Shown here one piece after another: positions 11,780 through 21,949 of a DNA stretch of 64,000 nucleotides. Numbering within the stretch: the stretch's first letter is position 1; every line of letters begins with the position of its first letter. Both the position numbers and the translations under genes were made by a program. This DNA comes from Brevipalpus yothersi (Eukaryota > Arthropoda > Arachnida > Trombidiformes > Tenuipalpidae), in contig QZCP01000568.1 of NCBI GenBank assembly GCA_003956705.1, positions 1-64,000 on the forward strand, read 5' to 3'. The notes beneath the pieces were generated by a model. That model was given only the letters and a program-made list of their open reading frames with translations, was not told where the DNA came from and ran no database searches.

Positions 11780-13147
11780 ATGGAATCTCATGATCATCAA
11801 CACCGTCAACATCACCAACACCATTTGACTGCAAGCCCATCATATTCTTCGCCATCATCTTCAACTGATACGTATCGTTCTCATCAACATTCTGTATTAT
11901 CATCATCATCAATAACACCAACAGCAGCAGCAACACCACAATCACAGGATAATAGTCCACTATTTACTAGTAATCAACAACAACAGCAACAGCAACATTA
12001 TCATTATAATCTCAATTCATTATCACTTCCAGTATCAACAAGTGGACAACAACAGCAACTGCAAAGAGAAATGATTCAAATACACGATCAATTATCTCAT
12101 ACAGCGGAATTATTTGCTAATTGTGATTTAAATGTCAATATGGATTGGATGATGGATGATTTGTGTGAAAAGATTATAACACTACTGTCGGACAATTTTG
12201 TCTCATCAAATACGGATACACCATTGTCACTTCATGAGCCACAGGTTCGCCATTGGTTATCACATATAAATCGTGGTTTAAGGCGAATATTTGCCCAAAA
12301 TTTGGATGTAGAAGATTTAGAGTGTATTTTCGATCTTGTCATAGCGTTAATGGATGTATTCAAGAGTTTCGATTGGATCCTGGTGAATGAGAAAAATGAT
12401 TCTGCTGGTGATAGTGTTAATCAGCCCGAGACCAAAGACAATTATAAGACATTCCCACTTTTAATAGCCAATATATGCTCTGAGTGTGATGATGAATTTC
12501 AAGGTGGTGAAGATAATTTCAATGGAGAAATTGTCAAAATATATTCATACTCCCGATTAACTTCCATGAGCCAAGCGTTTATGTTGCTCGAGATGATCAT
12601 TGAAACGATGGCTGACGGAGAGCACAGTAGAGTTCTACGAGGAATACCATCAACCGTATTGGCCAGTATGAAAGAATCTTTATCTGACACTGTTCAGGGC
12701 ATTATTCGCTCTCTAAAAGCACACACCAATGAATTGGGTCAAAGAGAACAATTGCATTCGGAAGGCCAAGGAGTACTGTCCAGAAAAGCCTTTGCGTACG
12801 CCATTAGAGTTATGAGATTATGGTTGATGGAAAATGTATCCGATGAGATCGAATTAGCAGATATGAGTGAATTGATTCCACTGTTTGTTCTCTTGCTTGA
12901 CTTTAAGGAGACCCTTGAACTCTTGAAACCACCATTAGAGAGTATGTTCAGGTATGATCCAACCTTAAGATCAAGGATTATCAAATTCCGAGAGGAGCGT
13001 GATCATGATGCTCTCGAAGATATGTTAGATGACTTCCATATTGAACAGAGATTGATTAATTCTCAACAAGCTTCCACAAACGACTTGTCAGACGATTGTG
13101 ATGACATGGCCGTAGATTCTAGTGATTTTCATCCAGATTATTTATGA
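11780..13147 (+). CDS. Neurochondrin-like protein 1 (middle region only)
   Basis: Intronless, 455 aa. Residues 1 to about 95 are low complexity (His, Ser, poly-Gln runs). About 110-400 match the central part of neurochondrin: a VRHWLSHINRGLRRIF block, FDWIL, a FPLLIANICSE block, an LLEMI helix, and AIRVMRLWLMENVSDE followed by LIPLFVLLL. Neurochondrin is a roughly 700-residue helical-repeat cytosolic protein linked in animals to signalling and neurite growth. Here the first third and last third of the usual protein are missing. The C terminus is acidic. AATAAA at 13359-13364. The next gene on the same strand is a shorter paralogue. Family call from remembered order of motifs; fairly sure. Confidence 0.8.
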   Translation: MESHDHQHRQHHQHHLTASPSYSSPSSSTDTYRSHQHSVLSSSSITPTAAATPQSQDNSPLFTSNQQQQQQQHYHYNLNSLSLPVSTSGQQQQLQREMIQIHDQLSHTAELFANCDLNVNMDWMMDDLCEKIITLLSDNFVSSNTDTPLSLHEPQVRHWLSHINRGLRRIFAQNLDVEDLECIFDLVIALMDVFKSFDWILVNEKNDSAGDSVNQPETKDNYKTFPLLIANICSECDDEFQGGEDNFNGEIVKIYSYSRLTSMSQAFMLLEMIIETMADGEHSRVLRGIPSTVLASMKESLSDTVQGIIRSLKAHTNELGQREQLHSEGQGVLSRKAFAYAIRVMRLWLMENVSDEIELADMSELIPLFVLLLDFKETLELLKPPLESMFRYDPTLRSRIIKFREERDHDALEDMLDDFHIEQRLINSQQASTNDLSDDCDDMAVDSSDFHPDYL

Positions 13148-14110
13148 TACCAAACTGATGGAGCCCTTTAAGAAAAAAAATTCTGCTACTCAACAAATTA
13201 TAAAAAAAACCGACGACTTTCTTTTATACACACAATTGATTAATTTCTAATCAATTTTTGGAATAGTATTCTTTTATTACAGTATCTATGAAAAAATGAT
13301 GAAAAATGATTTCAGGACGCTGTGAGTATAAAATTTACAATCTTCAATACTAACATACAATAAATCATAGCCCTCGGAGATTCACTCAATCCTGCTTACA
13401 GTCAATACACTTACAAACACCTCAGCCTAAAGTGGTTTGAATGTTTAAGTTATGAGTAATATAATACAAGTTGGTAGGGCCCGTCATGTGATGGGCCAGT
13501 TAGATCTAAGTAAATTCGAAGACGTATCCAAGTTGGGACGCTCACAGATCGCCGTTCACTACGTACACTGGCCAACATGAAGCGTATTCCATCTCTCATT
13601 TTCCTAGGCTAATCCTTTTCTGGCCTCGGATCCTTGGAAGAAAACGAAAGAGAAAGAGAAAGAAAGATAACTGGCCACGCTCAATTGACTTTTTATTAGT
13701 TTGCTGCGTTAATAGTGTAGATAGATTGCAATCAAAATCACCTTCTCATTCAATCATCATCATGAAAAGAGAGAGAGACAAGAAAAACAAAACCTTGAGT
13801 TGAGAGAGAGGGAGAGAGAAAGATGGTGATTTATTTGCTCATCCATTCTGATATATATTTATTTATATATATCCTCTGATACATCAATTGATGATGTATG
13901 TTTCAATTTAATCATTAATTTGTATCATTTTCACGGCGCCAAAATGAGATGCAAAAAAGCCGCTCCTGCTGTCGGTGCCCGCATGTGGCAAATGATACGT
14001 AAAACATTCATTTGTTGATTGTTTACATTCACTTGTGAACGTGTGTGTGTGTGTGTATTTGTATGTATATTCCTGTCTACAACCGTTAAATTGACATTTT
14101 TCCGGTTAGT
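13148..14110. other. Region between the two neurochondrin-like genes
   Basis: 3' UTR with AATAAA (13359-13364), then short GA-rich and AT-rich stretches (13640-13665, 13768-13825) and a TG run (14041-14055) just before the next start codon. No N-terminal neurochondrin segment was seen. Confidence 0.5.
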
Positions 14111-15025
14111 ATGAGTGATTCGGATTCAAATGAGGAAGCGATTAATGCTACTCATGTAATCCTTTGTCAAGCGTCTAAACAGTTTGCCGAAACACAAGAA
14201 CAGCGTAAATTTGATCTTTGTGATCGGCTGGCATCTATTATAACACACAATCTTACCTCACCAGATAGTCGATCAATCTTATCATTAGATGATCAAAGAG
14301 TGAAACGTTGGTGTACTCATATCAATAGTGGACTGCGAGATATACTCTCAAGTCGCTTAAGTAATGAGCTTCGATCGCGTGTTTTCAATCTTATTTCAGC
14401 TCTTGCAAATGCTTTCAAAGGCTTCGATTGGATGCTAATTTCAGAGAGTAGTGGCAATGATGATGATAGTAATGGTGATGGACGATTAAGCTCTCAATCT
14501 GTCAAAATTTTTCCCCTTCTGGTCAAATTGGTTTGTATAGACACTTCTTTCGTGATCGGAGAGGAAGTCCTCGAACCTTTCTCGATAGGAGTTCGCTTGA
14601 TGTTACTAGAATATATCATATTATCGATGGCCGAAGATGAGGAACAAACAAATCTACTGAAAGATATATCTCCAGATTTGATCATAAGTATGTGTGATTC
14701 ATTGTCTCAGACCATGGGTTGTTTGATTGAGTTTCTCAAAGCGACAGCAGATGAGTGGAACACTTATAAGGATAATCCCAATCGATTGCAGATTGTTTTC
14801 GGATGTATTCGATTGATTTGCCTTTGGTTACGAGAAAACTCTACAGCTATGGGTGAAAGTTTAACGAGTTTAATTCCTTTTTTGAGCCTTCTGGTGCAAG
14901 ATGAAAAATGTCGTGATGCTGTGGGTCCTTTTTTGGCCTCTGTTCTTGGTGATGATCCACAATTGGGACCCAAGTTGAAAGATTTCAAGAGTGCAGAGGG
15001 AATGAGAGGAGATTCATCATTTTAA
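14111..15025 (+). CDS. Neurochondrin-like protein 2 (middle region only)
   Basis: Intronless, 304 aa. It begins with an acidic stretch (MSDSDSNEE) and then follows central neurochondrin closely: RKFDLCDRL near residue 35, INSGLRDILSSRL near 78, FKGFDWML, FPLLVKLVCID, LLEYIILSMAEDEE, LLKDISPDLI, and VFGCIRLICLWLRENS followed by LIPFLSLLV near 250. Like its upstream neighbour it lacks both the N-terminal and the C-terminal thirds of the family. Shared truncation points and same-strand adjacency suggest duplication of an already shortened gene. Ends 208 bp before the convergent CSN8 stop. Confidence 0.8.
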   Translation: MSDSDSNEEAINATHVILCQASKQFAETQEQRKFDLCDRLASIITHNLTSPDSRSILSLDDQRVKRWCTHINSGLRDILSSRLSNELRSRVFNLISALANAFKGFDWMLISESSGNDDDSNGDGRLSSQSVKIFPLLVKLVCIDTSFVIGEEVLEPFSIGVRLMLLEYIILSMAEDEEQTNLLKDISPDLIISMCDSLSQTMGCLIEFLKATADEWNTYKDNPNRLQIVFGCIRLICLWLRENSTAMGESLTSLIPFLSLLVQDEKCRDAVGPFLASVLGDDPQLGPKLKDFKSAEGMRGDSSF

Positions 15026-15233
15026 AAATTTTATGGAGAACATTATTATTTTTTCAACATCATCATCATGATGACTTGATGGTAGCAAAAATTTTTCTAT
15101 GACACATACACACATTTCGCATCATGATTCCTCTCAGTGATTCATACTCATTAAAGCCATATTTAACTTTGCTCACTTTAATGAGAACTTTAAATCATTT
15201 TTCTTTAAGTAGACAAGAATAGAAAAAAAATAT

Positions 15234-15803
15234 TCAAGAATTTTCCAGAAACGATATGTAATCAGCTAACTTTTCCAATTGTTCTTGATTCGATGAGCCG
15301 CCATCATCTTCGACAAGATTTTTTCTGGAAATCACAAAACCAAATTGTGGATCCATTGTCCAATTTTGTGATTGACTAAGATTCACAATACTCTCCACTG
15401 TGCAACCAGTCATCTTGAGAGCATCATCAAGGCGTATCGATGAATAGCTTTTGTTAATCAATTGAACATTTCTTTTTTGCAATTCACTTCGAAGATGACT
15501 GATCGAATTTTCCAGATGAGATGGCCACTGATATGAATCTATCATCTGATAAACCGGAGCAAAATCACATTTCATCAAATGTTCACACAATTCCCACAAA
15601 TATTTTAGGCACGCCGATTCCTTAATGTTTGCCGGTAATCTTTGCCACAAAAATTTGGCATTAATCATATCGCTTGTAGCCAAATACAGGGACAAAAATG
15701 TCTCATAATCTGATGGCTCAAGTTCTCCGGTCAATTCTTTGTGCTCTAATTGCATCAACAGACTATCCAAATCATCTGGAACCGTACTCATGGCAGAATC
15801 CAT
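15234..15803 (-). CDS. CSN8: COP9 signalosome subunit 8
   Basis: 189 aa, one exon. Subunit of the COP9 signalosome, which removes NEDD8 from cullin-RING ligases in nucleus and cytoplasm. Family features in order: N-terminal helical part with YETFLSLYLATSDMINAKFLW, then QRLPANIK; the middle WPSHLENSISHLRSEL; the PCI-type winged end with SYSSIRLDDA; and the closing LADYISFLENS, which is typical of CSN8. Length is close to the usual 200 or so. An upstream in-frame ATG at 15839 would add 12 hydrophobic residues; I prefer 15803 because CSN8 has no leader. Confidence 0.85.
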   Translation of the reverse strand: MDSAMSTVPDDLDSLLMQLEHKELTGELEPSDYETFLSLYLATSDMINAKFLWQRLPANIKESACLKYLWELCEHLMKCDFAPVYQMIDSYQWPSHLENSISHLRSELQKRNVQLINKSYSSIRLDDALKMTGCTVESIVNLSQSQNWTMDPQFGFVISRKNLVEDDGGSSNQEQLEKLADYISFLENS

Positions 15804-16703
15804 TTTTACCACCAGAAGATGAAATATATAAAATGCCAATCAACCCTACAGAGAACTCGGTGACTTTTTTTTATTGATATCGACTTAAAACACACTCTCA
15901 AAGTGACAATCAAACAATCAAAAAATACTTCACAAACACCGAACAAACAGAATCACACACACACTTGATATTGATTGATTGCTTAATTTGTCTTGTCAAT
16001 CAAAGTTTACATTCAATCACACACGAACACAATCAATACTACGGGGTTTGATGTGTTACCACTACTTTCTACTGTCCACAATATCAAAATGAACAATTAA
16101 CTAATCGTAATTACCAATTAACAAAATTGTTGATTGAGTTTTCATCATCAAAAATAAAAAGCACATTTCCAATAGAGGTCAGTACAACTTTTTTTGAATC
16201 TGCAAAGTTTGGCGCCAAAGTCGAACTTTAATTGAAAGTGAACGAATTTTGGTTGTTCTGAGTTTCGATTATTCCGATCTAAAACTTTTTCTGTTCTTTT
16301 ATGCATTAGAATTTCTTTTTTTGGGTAAAGAATTATTTCAATTTAGTTGGTCAAAAAGGAGGATAGAAAAATTTCTAGACAGGATATGAGTAATGAGATG
16401 AGTGAATAAATTTTTTTTCTTTGTAATTACTTGAAGTATGAATAACTAGAGATTTTTTTCTCCCTCTCTTGAAATCTGGTTCATTTGTGTGTGTATGTGT
16501 GAGTTAGAGAGAAAAAACGCCTCTGTTAATGAGAAATGAAGGATGAGAGAAAAAAACTATGTGTGTGAGGAGAAAAATCAAGATGAAATGTATGCAAGGA
16601 CGATAATGTGTCTAAGGATCATAGACAATGGCTGTGTCTTTTTCGATAGAATCATAACAAAATCAAGATCAACAATGACTTATTTTGGGCGAAAATATTT
16701 ACG
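15804..16703. other. Intergenic region, divergent promoters
   Basis: Lies between the start of CSN8 (minus) and the start of the serine protease (plus), so it probably holds both promoters. AT-rich with short CA/TG and GA runs. A GGCGCCAAA motif at 16212-16220 resembles an E2F-like site, but this is only a sequence likeness. No exon seen. Confidence 0.4.
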
Positions 16704-18282
16704 ATGTTTTTAATGAGGATAATTTTTCACTTTTGTCTGCTAATATGCTTTCGAGCCATCTTTGTGTTCAACTATGAGCTGTTTCCTAATTGTGGGCTCA
16801 TCGGTATTGATTTAAAAATTGATGCAATCAATGCAAGCTCCGGATCGATATTCAGTCCAGGATATGTGGAGAAGAAAGTATATCCAGAAGATATCAATTG
16901 TCATTGGGTCCTCGAAAATCCTTCATCCAAAGCCTATGTAAGTACTAACTCTTTAGAGAAACATGACATTTCACATGGAAAGAGTCCTCATTTTATTTTT
17001 CATTCCTGAATGGAAGACTCTCACTTTCGAAGATTTTGATCTTGACCAATCAATCGGATGCGTAAATGATAAATTGCAAATACTAACCAAACATCAAACG
17101 CGTGCTACTTTGTGTGGATCTTATACACCAAAAGATTTTTTTATCATCACTAGCTTCATTGAGATACGATTTTCGAGTGATTTCATTTTTTCTGGTCGAG
17201 GTTTCCACATAAAATTTCGAAGCCATTCAGAAAAAGAGCTCAATGCTATGGAAAACAAATTTTATTGCAAAAATCGTCAATGGATTGACAAATACAAAAG
17301 ATGTGATGGAAAAATTGATTGTGATGATGCTAGTGATGAAGATCAATGTGATCATATGGAGACACCTAAAGCCATATCTACCAGATGTGGAGAAGCGCCT
17401 AAAAATTTTGTAAGAAAAGACTCTTTCATCACAAGAATTGTCGGTGGAGGACCATCTACTATCGGCTCCTGGCCATGGCAGGTTAGTCTTCAATCACCAT
17501 TATATGATTTAGGTGGACACTATTGTGGAGGAGCTTTAATTCATCCACAATTCGTTTTGACTGCAGCTCACTGTTTGAGTGGGTGAGTAAAGTGAAAATG
17601 TATTCCCTCAAATTCGGGCAATGATAATACATCTTGTGTCATTTTCTTTGATTCCTCAAGACGTATGATTGGTGATAGAGTTGTACTGGGAGCTCATGAT
17701 CAATTTAATCTCAATGGAAATGAACAATTGAGATATGTTGAAAAATACGCTTTCAGATTCCCTGATGTTACCTATGAATCTGGCGGATACGCTAAATCTA
17801 CTTACTCTACCTACTCTATGGCCCATGATATTGCTCTTATCAAGCTTAATAGACCAGTAAAAATTGATCAATTTGTTAGCCCAATCTGTTTGAACACTGA
17901 TCCCACCATAATTGATCAAAATGCCGAATGTTGGATAAGCGGATGGGGTGAAACTCGTGGAACCGGATACAGTACGGTGCTAAAAGAAATATCAGTTCAT
18001 ATTGTCAGTGTGGACGAATGTAGATACAAAAAATCCCCGATAAATTTGAAAGGTAAAATTTGTGTTCAAAGTGATAATTTAGGCTCTGGTCCATGTTCCG
18101 GAGATAGTGGTGGTCCATTGGTATGCAAAATCCAAGATTCATGGAAACTTATCGGTATTGTTAGCTGTACTCCTAAAGGTACAACAGCTGGAGTTGTATG
18201 TGCCATCAATAACGGAACTTCAATTCATACTGATGTTGCTTATTATAGCAAATGGATCCACAAAAAATTGGAAATTCTGTGA
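16704..18282 (+). CDS. Secreted CUB-LDLa-trypsin-type serine protease
   Basis: Exons 16704-16937, 17017-17582 and 17661-18282 (introns 79 and 78 bp) give 473 aa. Signal peptide about 1-22; CUB domain about 30-150; LDL-receptor class A-like module about 160-190; peptidase S1 domain from the activation site R-IVGG (Ile about 219). The triad is visible as TAAHC, HDIAL and GDSGGP. A Cys before the activation site (RCGEAP) can pair with the Cys in SPICLN, so the chains stay linked after activation. Odd points: the S1-pocket residue six before the catalytic Ser is Gly, so not trypsin-like; the usual SWG strand reads SCT; the LDLa module has only four Cys. Probably an extracellular zymogen, substrate unknown. 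Confidence 0.85.
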
Positions 18283-18538
18283 AAAATTTGAGGGATGTGG
18301 ACCCATGAACCAAAGAAAAATTTGTCCAACAATTGATTCTCTATAAGATGATTTCTTTAATCGTCATTCAAACGATGTGAAACTGTTTTTTGTGAAAAAA
18401 GCAAAGAAGAGCACTTTCACTTTCTCACTTGCAAAGGAAAGTTTTTTAGCTCTTGATTAAGATGAAAAAAAAATTTAGAAGTATACTGATACTTAACATC
18501 TAACCAGAATGATGATTCACTTAACGAATAATGTCAAT

Positions 18539-20080
18539 CTAGTCAACTTCATCCAAAAATGAAGGAACCTGATTAAATTGGCGATGGAAAACATTTGACA
18601 TAAAATCAAAGCCTGTACAGATCAATGCCTCTCGAACACTTGGTCTACTTAGAGAATATTCACCCCAAAAAAATTTGATCTCTCGATTATAGCTTTGAGA
18701 GAATTTTTGTACAATAATTTCAGCATGCGGTGTGACATTCACTGAGCCTCTCACATCAAGTGTAGACAATTGGGTCCAATTTGACAGAATTTCACGGATT
18801 TCATAATCAGTCAGACCCAAATTGCGTCGGAGAGCAAGATTTTTGAGGTTAGGAAAACTTTCTAGAATCGGTGGAATCGGATCATCTGGTAGTACTGATT
18901 CCTACAGGAAGATAGGAGTAATTAAAGAATATAGCTATCAATTATCAGAAGGCTACTTACATCATACTCCAGAACTACATCTTCCACAAACATCGTTATA
19001 TCAGGAAGATCAATATCTGAGATTTGATGTCGATCCAATCGAATATACAAGCTCTTCAAATTTGGACAAACATTGATCAATGATCCAAGACAAATCCGCT
19101 CAATACGATCAGAACTTTTGAATCCAAGCTCCAAAATCTTGAGTTTTTCAAATTTTCGTGATGGAATTCGAGATATTTTACCTCCTATGATGATAATAAA
19201 GTTCTCAGATTACAAAAAAATTCGAAATTATTACTGGATCTCTCTTACCCACGAAATCATGGATATGAACTCGTTTTAAGCTATTAAAATAACTCAGAAT
19301 CTCCAAGGTACGCTCAATTGAGTACACAACATACACTTGCTGAAGTGTGTCAATCAATGTCTCATGTGGCTCTGTGAGACAATTTGTCGATATCATTTGA
19401 AGATGATCCAGAGCATAATCGATTGCACCCGGAATCCGTCGAAGATATCGTAACCCCTTGATTGGAGGACCATGTTGAAGAAGTAGAGCCAAAAATTCTG
19501 GTTCCATCTTATATGCATCGATGACTTCCAGAATCTGATTTAAGGTATACAATTTGAGTGATCATAATCAGTAAAAGAACGATATATGCATGTGTGAATG
19601 TTGACTCACAATACCCAGAATTATCACAATACTTACCCTGAGATTGGGTACATACTGAACCAAAGTTTCTAGATAGCCTTTTTGCATAATATTGTGATGA
19701 TAATACATGACATTGTCTTCTGTAATTGTTGGGTCTGTGTTTGATGAAGAATTAAGAAAAATTTTTCTGAATAGCAAATCAAGCAGTCATAGATTGTCAA
19801 ATGCTATCAAAAAATTTTAGTCTACCTAACTCACCTTCATTGTATTCATAAACTCCTAGTAGATATTCGATTCTACTAAGCCGCTGAAAAGCAAGGGCTT
19901 CCCATCGATGACAAACTGTTCAATTGATGAAAACAAATGTATTTTGACTCTTTCCTATTTCCAGAGGAAAATGTATTCCCTAAAATACTCACCTTTAGAA
20001 CAACTGATCATATCTTCACTCCATGGTGTTTGCTTAAAAATATTCAAAATTAATTCATTTGGCAAATCGTTGATGTGCAT
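18539..20080 (-). CDS. F-box protein with leucine-rich repeat-like C-terminal part
   Basis: Six exons, in transcription order 20080-19993, 19915-19835, 19734-19637, 19534-19249, 19184-18961 and 18901-18539, giving 379 aa with all phases consistent. Residues 1-45 form an F-box (MHINDLPNELILNIF, then CHRWEALAFQRLSRIEYLL), which binds SKP1 in SCF ubiquitin ligases. The remainder has spaced leucine-rich units such as KLKILELGF, CPNLKSLYIRLD, FPNLKNLALRR and WTQLSTLDVRG, the presumed substrate-binding part. The third exon uses the acceptor ACACAG because the stronger-looking upstream CAG gives a stop. No family-level symbol is justified. Confidence 0.75.
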
Positions 20081-20516
20081 GATGACGATGATGCTTGTTG
20101 ACCAAATCAATTACCAATAGCAAAAATATTACAATAAAATATCACTTCCGCATCTTTCAAAAACTGTTTACCCGTTCAAAGAATTTTCACTTGCAGTTGG
20201 TATTATTTTGATGTCTCTCATTGTGAGACAGCGATTATCAGCCAAGCTTCATTGTTTGTATGTAAAAATGACTAGTCTACTCATATCCACCAATGACACC
20301 TCTAATGCTGTGAGCATTCTAGAATAAATAACGGTAAGCATTGCCAAAAAGTGATTCTAAAATTAGACTCGAACGATTATGTACAGTTACATCACTTTTT
20401 GAGCTTCAAAATACAGAGAAAAAGAGATGTGACTGTCCAATTCAAAGTGCCCAGAAAAGTGAGAAGAGATCATTAAACTATGAGAGAAGTGAATAACTCG
20501 ATCTAGTCCCGGAACT

Positions 20517-20583
<67 letters not shown>

Positions 20584-21949
20584 ATGCAAACTTTTCGTAA
20601 AGATTCCAATCGTAAAACCTATTCCAAGAATTCTCATGGATCAATGATGAATGAAAAAATGATGATGAGAAATTAGATGAATGGCTTGACATTCTTTCAA
20701 ATCTCATTAAGTCGAATATTGTACAAGTAATTCTTTAAACACGATAAGATTTAATGATGATGTCTCATTTTTGGTATGCCGCATGTATCGGATGTCTGTG
20801 GAACATATTTCACAGTCGAAAAGCTCAACAACAACACAGCTTTGAAAGATGAAAGATGAGCAACAACAAGTTGCTGAAGCGATACAACATAGAGATATGG
20901 GACCGAGCTCATCGAATCTGAATCCTCTCTCTCTTCTTTCCTCAAAACTATATTAAGCCATTACTTATCTGGTTTTGGTCATCTATTGGCACTATGAGTG
21001 TGGCTTTTCAAGCTTTTTCTTCTATACATAGAATATGAAATATAGGTGATAATAACTTCATATGATAAAATAGTCGTTATCGTAATCTTCAGTGGTTACA
21101 AAATTGGAGAAATTTCTCACTCTTAGATCACCAATTTGATACCTCAATTTCTAATAGTTTGGAAATTTTGATATCATATTCGCACTTCATGTCCAAAGTT
21201 CATCTAATTTCGAAAAGTCCAAATGGGGAACCTCTGGATATCCTCTTCAAAGTTCTGAGAGAAGAGTCGGAAATTCGATGGAGTTTCTGATGAGGTGTAA
21301 TTTAGGTTTCGTTGGTTAATAGTTTTACTCAAAATTGGTTTCAAAAATTTTCTCGTTCAGAAAAACATGAGAAAACGGCAATACTTAGATCCATTGTTGG
21401 AAGAATGTGAATATTCATCACTTTACCTTTGATGGAGACTAATCAAAAAGCCATAATGATTAGATTTTAGAAACTCTGTCCAATACCTAGCATTCTAGTC
21501 AAGCGGTATAAATTCAACAGATGAAAGGTGTGAATTTCATTTTGGTAGTGATGATTTTCGGATTCTTTTAATCACTTTTAATCTTTTTATTCAAAATGAA
21601 CAGTGAAATTTTCAATACATACGCAATAAGACCAAATTTTTGGTATTTTGTCAGAAAAAGGGAATAGATGACTAAAAATATTGATGAGAAACGAAAATCT
21701 GATGAACAAGAGATTAATATAATTGCTTCAGATAGGTGATAAACAGGATACATAAATCTGTGGAAACTTCATCATGATGCCCAAAAATTTTACAACAAAC
21801 AAAATCGTGCCTCATTTCCTTCGATTTCAATCTCAGAACTCTTAAAAGAGATTGGCTTACGCTTAGTAGATGAATTTATGTGAGTATTAAGTATTACTAC
21901 AAGGTAAAAGCTGCCCTCACAGTAATACCTATTCTTTTCAATATTTCCA
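20081..21949. other. Intergenic region with a (GA)n tract
   Basis: Upstream of the F-box gene and downstream of the chitin-binding gene. Contains a pure (GA)n tract at 20518-20580 and a reverse-strand AATAAA at 21586-21591 that could serve the chitin-binding gene. No exon supported. Confidence 0.4.
20518..20580. repeat. (GA)n microsatellite, 63 bp
   Basis: Uninterrupted dinucleotide repeat in the region upstream of the F-box gene. Confidence 0.98.
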
